Of a stretch of DNA of 19,616 bases, positions 6,477-13,143 are shown in pieces. How positions within the stretch are numbered: the first letter of the stretch is position 1; each line of letters begins with the position of its first letter. The DNA is from JAAYWY01 sp050945275 (lineage in GTDB: Bacteria > Bacillota > DTU030 > DUMP01), in NCBI GenBank assembly GCA_050945275.1, contig JBMNSQ010000019.1, forward strand, positions 1 through 19,616, given 5' to 3'. The notes under the pieces are model-generated. The model worked only from the letters and a program-made list of their open reading frames with translations. It was not told where the DNA came from and did not search any database. Both the position numbers and the translations under genes were made by a program.

Positions 6477-7871
6477 TTATAGTTTTATTACCCCGAGACC
6501 GCTTAGAAGTACTATGGTTATGGCTATGGGGGTGATATACTTAAGGATAAAGCTTAGGGCATAAAGGAAGGTTTGGTTGTTTAGTTTGCCGTGATTAGAT
6601 GCTTCCTCGACAATGACTTTGGATTTTAGTACCCACCCGGCAAAGATACTGATGGCAATACCGGCTACAGGCATGATAACACTGGAGGTAATAAAGTCGA
6701 AGAAGTCAAAGAAGGTGCGACCCCAGACTAGGACGTGAGACAAAATACTAGAGGAGAAAGTGGCTAGAGCGCCAAAGGCCGCTACCACCAAGACACTAAC
6801 TAAGGTGGCCTTAGTGCGAGGCCAATTGTTACCTTCGGCTAAATAGGCTACTGGGACTTCCATTAGCGAGATCATGGCACCGGTGGCAGCGATGGCTGTC
6901 AATATGAAGAACAGAGTTAAGAATAGCTGCCCTAGCGGCATGGAATTAAAGACCATGGGAATGGTGATAAAAAGAAGGGATGGGCCGGCATCGGGCTGAT
7001 AACCAAAAGCAAAGACAGCCGGGAAAATGGCCAGGCCGGCCATAATGGAAACTAATGTATCAGAGAAGGCTACCTTAAGCATAGAGGCAGGTAGATTGTC
7101 GTCTGGTCCCATGTAGCTGCCATAGGTAGTCATAACACCCATGCAGACGGACATTTTGAAGAAGGCTAACCCCAGGGCAGCCAAGAAGACAGCTGGTGTA
7201 ATCTTGGAAAAATCAGGCCGGAACAAGAAGTTTATGCCAGCTGTAGCACCAGGCAGTGTAAGAGCCCGAATATCGCATATTATAAGCAGCAGAAACAAGA
7301 TGGGTAGTGCCGTTTTGGCCACCCGTTCAATTCCTTTTTGGACGCCAGCAATAATTACTGTGCCTACCACAGCTAGCACAACCCACTGCCAAAGCAAGGG
7401 GGCGATAGGGCTAGCTGTAAGAGCATCGAACACGGCCGGTGTTTGGGCTGGGTCAACTGCAGCCAAGACCCCGCTGGCAGACTTGAAGATATAAGCGTAT
7501 ACCCAGCCAGCAATGCATGAATAAAAAAACATAATAACTACCGCGGATGTTACGCCGGCAATACCAGTTAGATACCATGGTGTGCCTGGTACAAGCTTTT
7601 TGAAGGACTGCACTGCATTAGCTTGGGAACGGCGCCCAATAATAAACTCGGATAGCATAACAGGAAGGCCGGCAATGAACAAACAGAGTAAATAAACTAA
7701 GATGAAAGTCGCGCCGCCATTCTCACCGGTCAGATAGGGGAATTTCCAGATGTTACCCAGACCGACGGCTGAGCCCAAGGTGGCGGCAATGGCACCGATA
7801 CTGGTGGCGAACCCTGGGCGCGGGTTTAGTGTTTTTGGCGAGTCTGAACGAGCTGTGGATTGAGCGTCCAT
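6477..7871 (-). CDS. NSS (neurotransmitter:sodium symporter) family amino acid transporter
   Basis: 464 aa polytopic transporter of the LeuT/NSS fold, probably importing an amino acid. TM1 has the unwound family motif GSAVGLGNIWKFP (33-45), TM6 reads AFFKMSVCMG (236-245), and 11-12 hydrophobic segments are present. Against LeuT as I remember it, Na1 residue Asn27 is kept (Asn40), but Thr254 is Lys239 and Asn286 is Asp271. Na2 hydroxyl residues Thr354/Ser355 align with Gly331/Ala332. Start ATG at 7871, with AAGGAGGT at 7892-7885. The frame stays open upstream to an ATG at 8010-8012, but that stretch contains the T-box sequence and its terminator, so the extension is rejected. Expression is controlled by the T-box leader, whose specifier reads as valine. 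Substrate (perhaps a branched-chain or hydrophobic amino acid) is inferred from that leader only. Confidence 0.9.
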   Translation of the reverse strand: MDAQSTARSDSPKTLNPRPGFATSIGAIAATLGSAVGLGNIWKFPYLTGENGGATFILVYLLCLFIAGLPVMLSEFIIGRRSQANAVQSFKKLVPGTPWYLTGIAGVTSAVVIMFFYSCIAGWVYAYIFKSASGVLAAVDPAQTPAVFDALTASPIAPLLWQWVVLAVVGTVIIAGVQKGIERVAKTALPILFLLLIICDIRALTLPGATAGINFLFRPDFSKITPAVFLAALGLAFFKMSVCMGVMTTYGSYMGPDDNLPASMLKVAFSDTLVSIMAGLAIFPAVFAFGYQPDAGPSLLFITIPMVFNSMPLGQLFLTLFFILTAIAATGAMISLMEVPVAYLAEGNNWPRTKATLVSVLVVAAFGALATFSSSILSHVLVWGRTFFDFFDFITSSVIMPVAGIAISIFAGWVLKSKVIVEEASNHGKLNNQTFLYALSFILKYITPIAITIVLLSGLGVIKL

Positions 7872-7935
7872 TGTATTTAAGTTTACCTCCTTGAAATTGC
7901 CTGAAGGTGACCTCAGAAGCTGTAACCATATCCCC

Positions 7936-7970
7936 AAAAAAAAGCCTCCCATTCCTAAGGGAATGAGAGG
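7936..7970 (-). terminator. T-box leader terminator
   Basis: On the minus strand, CCTCTCATTCC (7970-7960) pairs with GGAATGGGAGG (7955-7945), followed by eight T residues (7943-7936). It competes with the T-box antiterminator. Confidence 0.9.
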
Positions 7971-8202
7971 TTGACTCATCATACCACCCTTATAAGCCTG
8001 CCAAAAGCGCAAGCTACTTAAGGTCGAGCTTCCCGATTACGGGGGAAGAAACCGGACAGTCCTACCGGCTAAGCTTTCGGCTGTCAGCTCTGGGGAGACG
8101 TTCACATCTGGTGAAGGTCGCCGGTTTGCACCTTCTAAGCCGGCTCTCTGCAGACATTCATCCAGGCTACTTACCCCTTCAAGGCTGTAAAGATTTAATT
8201 AG
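7936..8202 (-). ncRNA. T-box leader (tRNA-sensing riboswitch), probable valine specifier
   Basis: On the minus strand the leader contains the Stem I AG-bulge and distal loop signature (AGAGAGCCGG...GGTGCAAACCGG, within 8119-8150). It also has an AGTA element near 8168, a specifier loop, a Stem III hairpin (CTTCCC/GGGAAG near 8049 and 8029), and the T-box core AAGGGTGGTAT at 7991-7981. GGGG (8177-8174) pairs with CCCC (8095-8092) below the specifier loop, which places GTC (8099-8097, Val) as the specifier, one base before that helix. The bulge TGGT requires a tRNA with discriminator A, as in tRNA-Val. Antiterminator: AAGGG with CCCTT and GATGAG with CTCATT. These 3' strands also form the terminator at 7936-7970, so the folds exclude each other. 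Uncharged tRNA should switch on the NSS gene. Confidence 0.92.
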
Positions 8203-8208
8203 TCACTA

Positions 8209-8237
8209 ATTTAACATTAAGGAGGTTCATTTGTCAA
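8209..8237 (-). promoter_or_regulatory. Sigma-A promoter for the T-box/NSS transcript
   Basis: On the minus strand, consensus -35 TTGACA (8237-8232), 17-bp spacer, -10 TTAAAT (8214-8209). This predicts a start near 8202, leaving a leader of about 330 nt that holds the whole T-box. Confidence 0.75.
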
Positions 8238-8267
8238 TGTTATAAATTACCATATGGCTTCTCTATA

Positions 8268-9167
8268 CTACAGACGGCGTGCACCTTTGTAGTTTTTGAA
8301 ATAATAATCTTGGGCTAAAGAGCTGTATTTTACTCCGCCGGAACTAGAGGCGTGAATAAAGTTGTTTCCCCCGACAAAGATGCCTACGTGTTGAATATCG
8401 CGACTTCCATAGTAACCGAAGAAAACCAAGTCGCCAGGCTGTAAGTCGTTTTTAGCAACAGGTTGCCCGTGGCCAAATTGAGAGGCAGCGTTGTGAGGCA
8501 GTGTTCGGCCGAATTGGGCATAGACATAGGCCGTGAAGCCTGAGCAATCAAAACTGGAAGGGCCTGAAGCGCCGTAACGGTAAGGAGTACCAAGATAGGC
8601 TTTGGCCTTATCCACGATGTCAGTTCCTTCTCGGCTACCGCCGCCGCGGGAGGTGGCGCTTCGCTCTTGGTTAGTATCGGTTACGGTTGCTGCTGGAATA
8701 GTCAATGTCTGACCAATTTGCAGTAAAGTAGAGGTTAGATTGTTAGCAGCCATAATTTCTTCCACCGTAACTGTGTATTTTTGGCCGATAATATACAGAC
8801 TGTCTCCCGGTTGCACCACATAAGATAGTGGCTGTGCCGGTTCGGGCTCAGCTTGGTTTTGCGCTTCCGCATCAGCTGCTTCTGCTTGTATAGCTAATGC
8901 TGAATCTGAAAGTGCAGAGTCTGTTTGAACTGGCTGAAGAGCTATGTCGGGTACGGTAAGTTTTTGGCCCGGGTGAAGCAAATCCCCGTGCAAACCATTT
9001 ACGGTCATGATATTTTCTACCGTAGTGTCGTATCGACGGCTAATGCTCCACAGGGTTTCACCGGGGACAACAGTGTGGACCGCTGCTTGGGCGAACGGCG
9101 AAAATAGTATCACCCCAGCTGTGACTGAAGCCATGGTAACCAAGGAACGCTTCCATTTATTGCACAT
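8268..9167 (-). CDS. Secreted LysM-LysM-NlpC/P60 peptidoglycan endopeptidase
   Basis: 299 aa cell-wall hydrolase. A signal peptide (MCNKWKRS, hydrophobic core 9-25, likely cut after AQA near 28) leads to LysM 1 at about 30-73 and LysM 2 at about 115-159, which bind peptidoglycan. A Ser/Gly/Arg-rich linker (about 160-181) precedes the NlpC/P60 domain at 182-299. Catalytic residues visible are Cys208 (FDCSGF), His260 (DIQHVGIF) and His272 (FIHASS). Enzymes of this type cut D-Glu-gamma-diamino-acid bonds in the stem peptide. Start ATG at 9167 with GGAGGG upstream. Upstream DNA carries two sigma-H-like promoters with a terminator between them, suggesting expression at entry into stationary phase or sporulation, perhaps for wall remodelling at the septum or in the spore. 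No clear terminator before the next promoter at 8237. Confidence 0.93.
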   Translation of the reverse strand: MCNKWKRSLVTMASVTAGVILFSPFAQAAVHTVVPGETLWSISRRYDTTVENIMTVNGLHGDLLHPGQKLTVPDIALQPVQTDSALSDSALAIQAEAADAEAQNQAEPEPAQPLSYVVQPGDSLYIIGQKYTVTVEEIMAANNLTSTLLQIGQTLTIPAATVTDTNQERSATSRGGGSREGTDIVDKAKAYLGTPYRYGASGPSSFDCSGFTAYVYAQFGRTLPHNAASQFGHGQPVAKNDLQPGDLVFFGYYGSRDIQHVGIFVGGNNFIHASSSGGVKYSSLAQDYYFKNYKGARRL

Positions 9168-9204
9168 TATACTTACCCTCCGACAACTTATTGCTTTTCA
9201 TAGT

Positions 9205-9229
9205 ATTCGACAGTTGGCGTAAGTTTCCT
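9205..9229 (-). promoter_or_regulatory. Sigma-H-like promoter, proximal, for the NlpC/P60 gene
   Basis: On the minus strand, AGGAAA (9229-9224) and GAAT (9208-9205) are 15 bp apart, inside a GCAGGAAA...CGAATA context. This fits the sigma-H (Spo0H) consensus AGGAWWW...GAAT. It would give a leader of about 30 nt. Confidence 0.55.
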
Positions 9230-9240
9230 GCTGCTGAAAT

Positions 9241-9282
9241 AAAAAAAATGGGTCCTTTTCCAAGTGGTGGAAGAGGACCCAT
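9241..9282 (-). terminator. Intrinsic terminator upstream of the NlpC/P60 gene
   Basis: On the minus strand the arms are 9282-9268 and 9262-9248 (ATGGGTCCT.TTCCA type), followed by eight T residues (9248-9241). No minus-strand gene lies between it and the plus-strand acpS gene, so it ends only a very short leader RNA or antisense transcription. Confidence 0.85.
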
Positions 9283-9292
9283 GTGTAACTAG

Positions 9293-9318
9293 TTTCGATA
9301 ACCAGCTATTGAAATCCT
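9293..9318 (-). promoter_or_regulatory. Possible second sigma-H-like promoter, distal
   Basis: On the minus strand, AGGATT (9318-9313) and GAAA (9296-9293) with 16 bp between, in a GCAGGATTTCA context like strong sigma-H -35 regions. The -10 box has GAAA instead of GAAT, so it is weaker. A transcript from it would meet the terminator at 9282-9241 almost at once. Confidence 0.35.
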
Positions 9319-9336
9319 GCTCGCGACTTTCTCTTA

Positions 9337-9366
9337 TTGGGATTACTGAGTACATTCTGCTATAAT
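9337..9366 (+). promoter_or_regulatory. Sigma-A promoter for acpS-nnr
   Basis: TTGGGA (9337-9342), 18-bp spacer, perfect TATAAT (9361-9366). It diverges from the NlpC/P60 control region. Confidence 0.65.
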
Positions 9367-9400
9367 ATGGATAAGTGAAACCAAGATAGGGGAGACCAAG

Positions 9401-9781
9401 GTGATACGTGGTTGTGGTATCGATTTGGTGGAGATTAGTCGGATTGAACAGACGCTTAAACGATTCGGACAGCGTTTTTTGGAGCGAATGTTTACTCCTG
9501 GAGAAAGGGAGTATTGCCTGGCTCGCGGCAGCCCGGCGCAGTCGTTGGCGGCCCGTTTTGCGGCTAAGGAAGCGGTGGCCAAGGCCCTGGGTTTAGGGCT
9601 GGGACAGTTTTCATGGCAGGATATTGAAATTGTGCGGTCCGGTGCTGGTCGTCCCGAAGTGAGGCTGCAGGGGGTGGCCTGGACAAAGGCTCAGACACTT
9701 GGCGTAGAGCGGGTGTTGGTTTCTCTCTCTCATACCCATAAATATGCGGTAGCTCAAGCAGTGGCGGTAGCGCTAGTCTAA
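9401..9781 (+). CDS. acpS: Holo-[acyl-carrier-protein] synthase
   Basis: 126 aa phosphopantetheinyl transferase that moves 4'-phosphopantetheine from CoA to the serine of acyl carrier protein, activating fatty acid synthesis in the cytosol. The family signature is complete: GCGIDLVEISRIE with Mg-binding Asp8, FTPGEREYC, RFAAKEAVAKALG with Glu57, and a C-terminal VLVSLSHTHKYAVAQAV. Length is typical. Start GTG at 9401, with TAGGGGAG upstream and a product starting exactly as relatives do. First gene of an operon with the NAD(P)HX repair enzyme 28 nt downstream, the usual neighbour in Firmicutes. Confidence 0.96.
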   Translation: MIRGCGIDLVEISRIEQTLKRFGQRFLERMFTPGEREYCLARGSPAQSLAARFAAKEAVAKALGLGLGQFSWQDIEIVRSGAGRPEVRLQGVAWTKAQTLGVERVLVSLSHTHKYAVAQAVAVALV

Positions 9782-9809
9782 AAGAGAAGAGCGAACGGAG
9801 GATAACCAT

Positions 9810-11366
9810 ATGCGCTTAGTAACAGCAGCCCAGATGCGGGCAGCGGACAGCTACACTATCGATAACTTGGGGATTCCCGGGATCGTGCTGATGGAAGAAG
9901 CGGGCCAGCAGGTAGCTGAGTTGTGCCTTAAGTTGCTACGAGAGCGGCCGGGCAAAGGACGCGCTTTTATCTGGGCGGGTCGGGGCAATAACGGTGGCGA
10001 TGGATTTGTAGTGGCGCGGCGATTAGGTTTGGCCGGTTATCATACAGAAGTATTTTTGGTCTGCCCGGATCCTAATCAGATCGAAGGACCAGCCCGGCAG
10101 AACTTGGATATACTGCGGCGACTAAACATTGCTGTTAACCAGGCATGGACTGAGGGTGAAATTGCTGCCGCGGCCAAAGTAACCGTATCCGGCGACATAC
10201 AGGTGGATGCGCTACTTGGCACAGGTAGCCGAGGGGTGCTGGCGGGGCCCATGGCGGGAGCGGTCCAGGCTATGAATCAAGCCGGGATACCTACGGTGGC
10301 CATCGACTTACCGTCAGGCCTCAATGCGGATACAGGGGAAGTACTGGGGCCGGTGGTACGAGCCAGCCATACGGTGACCATCGGCCAGCCCAAGATAGGA
10401 CTAGTTACTTACCCCGGAGCTGAGTATGTAGGGGAACTTCAAGTAGCTGATATCAGCATTCCGGCCGAGGCTTATGATCTTAGCGGTTCCGAGGCGGTTT
10501 GGTTACAAGAGGCAGAGGTGGCATCGTTGTTGCCGGTGTGGCCAGCCACTACTCATAAAGGCGATCGTGGTCGGGTATTTATCGCCGGAGGTTCACCGGG
10601 ACTTACCGGTGCTGCCAGCTTAGCTAGCCAAGCGGCCCTTAGAACCGGTGCCGGTTTGGTAACGCTTGGGGTGCCGGAGAGTTTACATCATCTAATGGAA
10701 GTTAAACTGACCGAAGTTATGACCGTAGCTCTACCGGAGGCGGACAATGGTACTTTCGCTTTTGGGGCAGCAGGAACTATTTTGCAGCAGGCCGAGCGGG
10801 CCGATGCTTTAGCGGTGGGGCCTGGTTTGGGGCATGGAGAAGAGCTGCCTCACATAATGTCCCAACTAGTACAGGAGATACAGGTTCCGACAGTAATTGA
10901 TGCTGATGGCTTAAATGCGCTCCAAGGTCAGGTGGATATTCTACGGACGGCCAAAGCCCCGATTATTTTGACTCCTCATCCGGGGGAGATGGCCCGGCTA
11001 TGCGAAAGCACGGTGGCCGAAGTTCAGGCTCATCGTTTGCCGTTAGCTCGTGAATTGGCCGAGGAATGGAATGTGCATCTTGTGCTAAAGGGTGCGCGGA
11101 CTATTGTGGCTACCCCAGACGGAGATTGTTACATTAACTCCACCGGCGGTCCGGCCTTGGCCACCGGCGGTAGCGGCGATGTGCTAACGGGAATTATTGT
11201 TAGCTTATTGGCTCAAGGGTTAGCACCAAAAGAAGCAGCTATTGCCGGGGTTTTTATCCACGGTTTAACCGCTGGTATGGCAGCAGATATGCTAGGCGGT
11301 GATCGTGGCATCCTAGCGGAAGACTTAATTTTGACTATACCAAAAGTAGTGGCTGCCTTGGTTTAA
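9810..11366 (+). CDS. nnr: Bifunctional NAD(P)HX epimerase / ADP-dependent NAD(P)HX dehydratase
   Basis: 518 aa metabolite-repair enzyme. It epimerises damaged hydrated NADH and NADPH and dehydrates the S form using ADP. The N-terminal YjeF_N epimerase domain (about 1-220) shows AGRGNNGGDGFVVAR (56-70), GTGSRG (137-142) and AIDLPSGLNADTG (164-176). The C-terminal ribokinase-like dehydratase domain (about 230-518) shows THKGDRGRVFIAGGSPGLTG (248-267), ILTPHPGEM (386-394) and the catalytic NSTGGPALATGGSGDVLTG region (443-461) with Asp457. Start ATG at 9810, with CGGAGG upstream. Cotranscribed with acpS. In many Firmicutes an alanine racemase gene (alr) follows before mazEF; here the next gene is the mazE-type antitoxin, so alr is absent from this position. 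Confidence 0.96.
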   Translation: MRLVTAAQMRAADSYTIDNLGIPGIVLMEEAGQQVAELCLKLLRERPGKGRAFIWAGRGNNGGDGFVVARRLGLAGYHTEVFLVCPDPNQIEGPARQNLDILRRLNIAVNQAWTEGEIAAAAKVTVSGDIQVDALLGTGSRGVLAGPMAGAVQAMNQAGIPTVAIDLPSGLNADTGEVLGPVVRASHTVTIGQPKIGLVTYPGAEYVGELQVADISIPAEAYDLSGSEAVWLQEAEVASLLPVWPATTHKGDRGRVFIAGGSPGLTGAASLASQAALRTGAGLVTLGVPESLHHLMEVKLTEVMTVALPEADNGTFAFGAAGTILQQAERADALAVGPGLGHGEELPHIMSQLVQEIQVPTVIDADGLNALQGQVDILRTAKAPIILTPHPGEMARLCESTVAEVQAHRLPLARELAEEWNVHLVLKGARTIVATPDGDCYINSTGGPALATGGSGDVLTGIIVSLLAQGLAPKEAAIAGVFIHGLTAGMAADMLGGDRGILAEDLILTIPKVVAALV

Positions 11367-11437
11367 AGGGGTTCTCTAAAACCTAAATCTAGGGCCGCGG
11401 AGGAATAAAATACCAACAGGGGCGCCGCGTGGCTTCG

Positions 11438-11466
11438 TTGACACCTATTGCTTGCGCGTATATAAT
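11438..11466 (+). promoter_or_regulatory. Perfect consensus sigma-A promoter for mazEF
   Basis: TTGACA (11438-11443), 17-bp spacer, TATAAT (11461-11466). This is the strongest promoter by consensus in the window and makes the toxin-antitoxin pair independent of acpS-nnr. The 70 nt before it (11367-11437) hold no gene and no clear terminator. Confidence 0.9.
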
Positions 11467-11513
11467 TAATTCGTGGCCATGTCTATACTGCATGCTATAC
11501 GGAGGTGCTGTCA

Positions 11514-11798
11514 GTGGGCGAGCTCAGGCGGATTATGATCACAGTGCCGGCTGCGCTACTACAGGAGGTGGACGGCATGGTGGCCTTGGAAAAGGGTAGG
11601 ACCCGCAGCGAGTTTGTTCGCGAGGCTCTGCACCGCTTTTTGGAGGATCGCAAGCGCCGGGAGATTCGGGATCGCATGAAAACTGGTTATCTGGAGATGG
11701 CCAGATTAAATTTGCAGCTAGCTGAAGAAGGGTTGTCTACAGAGGAGGATGTGGATGAAGTGGTGCAAACCTATCTCGCTGAAGCGGAGAGTGAGTGA
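11514..11798 (+). CDS. mazE: Ribbon-helix-helix antitoxin (MazE/EndoAI type)
   Basis: 94 aa protein. The N-terminal ribbon-helix-helix DNA-binding domain (about 4-46) begins RRIMITVPAALLQEVDGMV and continues TRSEFVREALHRFLED. The C-terminal tail (about 47-94) is acidic and predicted helical, the part that in the B. subtilis EndoAI family wraps around the toxin and blocks its active site. Start GTG at 11514 is preferred because GGAGG (11501-11505) is 8 nt upstream. An in-frame GTG at 11505 overlaps that ribosome site and is unlikely. It sits 3 nt before mazF and probably autoregulates the promoter at 11438 together with the toxin, as is usual for such pairs. Confidence 0.9.
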   Translation: MGELRRIMITVPAALLQEVDGMVALEKGRTRSEFVREALHRFLEDRKRREIRDRMKTGYLEMARLNLQLAEEGLSTEEDVDEVVQTYLAEAESE

Positions 11799-11801
11799 AG
11801 G

Positions 11802-12152
11802 GTGATAATACAACGAGGAGATTTATTTTATGCCGATTTACGCCCTGTTGTGGGGTCGGAACAAGGTGGTATCCGGCCCGTTTTGATCTTGCAGAACGAT
11901 ATTGGAAATCGTTATAGCCCCACTACTATTGTGGCCGCTATTACATCCCAGATTAATAAGGCGCGGTTGCCAACCCACGTAGAACTAAAAGCCGAGGGTT
12001 ATGGCTTGGAGCGAGATTCGGTGATACTTCTGGAGCAGGTAAGAACGATTGATAAAAAAAGATTAAAAAGCCGCATCGGACACTTAGAAGGTGACATAGT
12101 AGATAAGATTAACAACGGACTTAGGATTAGTCTCGGTTTGGTAGAACTTTAG
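11802..12152 (+). CDS. mazF: MazF/EndoA-type endoribonuclease toxin
   Basis: 116 aa mRNA interferase that cuts single-stranded RNA at short sequences (UACAU in the B. subtilis homologue). The sequence closely follows the Bacillus EndoA type: MIIQRGDLFYADLRPVVGSEQ, then GGIRPVLILQNDIGNRYSP, LPTHVEL, and DSVILLEQVRTIDKKRL. The catalytic pair of that family, Arg25 and Thr48, is present at the same positions. Start GTG at 11802, 3 nt after the antitoxin stop, with GTGAAGG upstream. It is intact, with no sign of decay. Being chromosomal and next to acpS-nnr, as in Bacillus, it looks like the conserved core toxin and not a mobile addiction module. Confidence 0.96.
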   Translation: MIIQRGDLFYADLRPVVGSEQGGIRPVLILQNDIGNRYSPTTIVAAITSQINKARLPTHVELKAEGYGLERDSVILLEQVRTIDKKRLKSRIGHLEGDIVDKINNGLRISLGLVEL

Positions 12153-12209
12153 TACATACATAACGAATCCGAGAATCCTATACGGTGTGCGGGGTGAGGA
12201 GAGAGTCTA

Positions 12210-13091
12210 TTGGAGATCTATGCACTGATCGGGCCGTCTGGCACAGGTAAAAGCCATCATGCCCAGGCGATAGCTTATCGTGAGGGTATCGATACGATCT
12301 TAGATGATGGTCTTTTAATCAAAGGCAGTCGAATTGTGGCTGGAAAATCGGCCAAGCGAGAACCGACTAAAATACAGGCTGTACGCCGGGCTATTTTTAT
12401 GGATTCCGATCATGCGGACAATGTTAAGGAGAAGCTGGTAGAGCTAAAACCTGATCGGTTGCTGGTGATTACCACCTCGACCCGCATGTTCGAACGGATT
12501 GCACAGCGGCTGGATTTATCTGAGCCCGCTAAGATTATAAAGATCGATCAGGTGGCGACTCCAAGACAAATAGAGCGCGCCAAGAAAGCACGAGAGCTTG
12601 AAGGTAAGCATGTGATTCCAGTGCCGTCCATTGAAGTGAAACGCAATTTACCTGGTATTTTGGTGGAGTCTATACAGTATTTATTTCCCCGCGGTGGACA
12701 GGATCGCGTGCTGCGCCGCGGGGAAAAAAGCATTGTTCGGCCAACCTTTAGTTATATTGGCCGTCTATCCATAAGTGAAGGGGCATTGTACGTTATAATC
12801 CGAGAATTGATCAGACCTCTCCCTGATATAGCTCGAGTCCTTCGCATCTCGGTAATTCGGGAAAAATACGACTTGCGGTTACATATTGAAGTGGCCATCG
12901 ATGGATTGACCTACATTCCAAGCATTTTGGTAGCCATCCAAAGCCGGGTTAAGGCCGGCTTAGAGGAGCTTACCGGCTTAGTAGTACGAGAAGTAAATGT
13001 TGTAGCTCGTGCTTTTGTTTTGCCGGTAACTTCGGAGAACCCATCGATGCCTGAAGATATTGTTACTTGGCGAATCTTTGATAAATTATAG
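12210..13091 (+). CDS. P-loop NTPase fused to an Asp23/Gls24-like domain, unknown function
   Basis: 293 aa protein I do not recognise as a named gene. It begins with a beta strand and Walker A motif, MEIYALIGPSGTGKS (P-loop 8-15). A probable Walker-B-like strand is DRLLVITTS (82-90). Residues about 92-172 are charged, with IERAKKARELEGKH. The C-terminal part, about 173-275 (IVRPTFSYIGRLSISEGAL ... VVREVNVVARAFVLP), resembles the Asp23/Gls24/YloU domain found in Firmicute envelope-stress and small cytosolic proteins. No signal peptide or membrane segment. Start TTG at 12210, with GAGGAG about 10 nt upstream; no in-frame ATG precedes the P-loop. It lies 57 nt after mazF, possibly on the same transcript, and the hisC promoter lies in its 3' end. 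Role unknown; NTP binding is predicted. Confidence 0.75.
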   Translation: MEIYALIGPSGTGKSHHAQAIAYREGIDTILDDGLLIKGSRIVAGKSAKREPTKIQAVRRAIFMDSDHADNVKEKLVELKPDRLLVITTSTRMFERIAQRLDLSEPAKIIKIDQVATPRQIERAKKARELEGKHVIPVPSIEVKRNLPGILVESIQYLFPRGGQDRVLRRGEKSIVRPTFSYIGRLSISEGALYVIIRELIRPLPDIARVLRISVIREKYDLRLHIEVAIDGLTYIPSILVAIQSRVKAGLEELTGLVVREVNVVARAFVLPVTSENPSMPEDIVTWRIFDKL

Positions 13092-13106
13092 CTGATGTAC
13101 TATAAT
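13078..13106 (+). promoter_or_regulatory. Sigma-A promoter for the aminotransferase gene
   Basis: TTGATA (13078-13083), 17-bp spacer, TATAAT (13101-13106). The -35 box lies inside the last codons of the preceding gene. Confidence 0.8.
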
Positions 13107-13143
13107 GTAGGAGCATACTAATAAATTTTTGAGGGGAGGCTTC

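Noticed and set aside
7872..8012. 47-residue N-terminal extension of the NSS transporter
   Set aside because: The extra codons cover the T-box core and its terminator, and a good AAGGAGGT site serves the ATG at 7871. The leader explains the open frame.
8096..8100. Alternative T-box specifiers TCT (Ser), CTC (Leu) or CGT (Arg)
   Set aside because: TCT would abut the GGGG/CCCC helix with no intervening base and needs a G discriminator, which conflicts with TGGT. CTC runs into the helix itself. CGT lies too far from the helix. GTC fits best, though not beyond doubt.
7936..8202. Glycine, lysine or cobalamin riboswitch upstream of the NSS gene
   Set aside because: The AGAGAG/GGTG Stem I signature, AAGGGTGG core and antiterminator/terminator pair are specific to T-box leaders; conserved cores of the others are absent.
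12153..12209. Possible RNA gene or terminator after mazF
   Set aside because: No stable hairpin with a T run is visible; the stretch only carries the ribosome site of the next gene.
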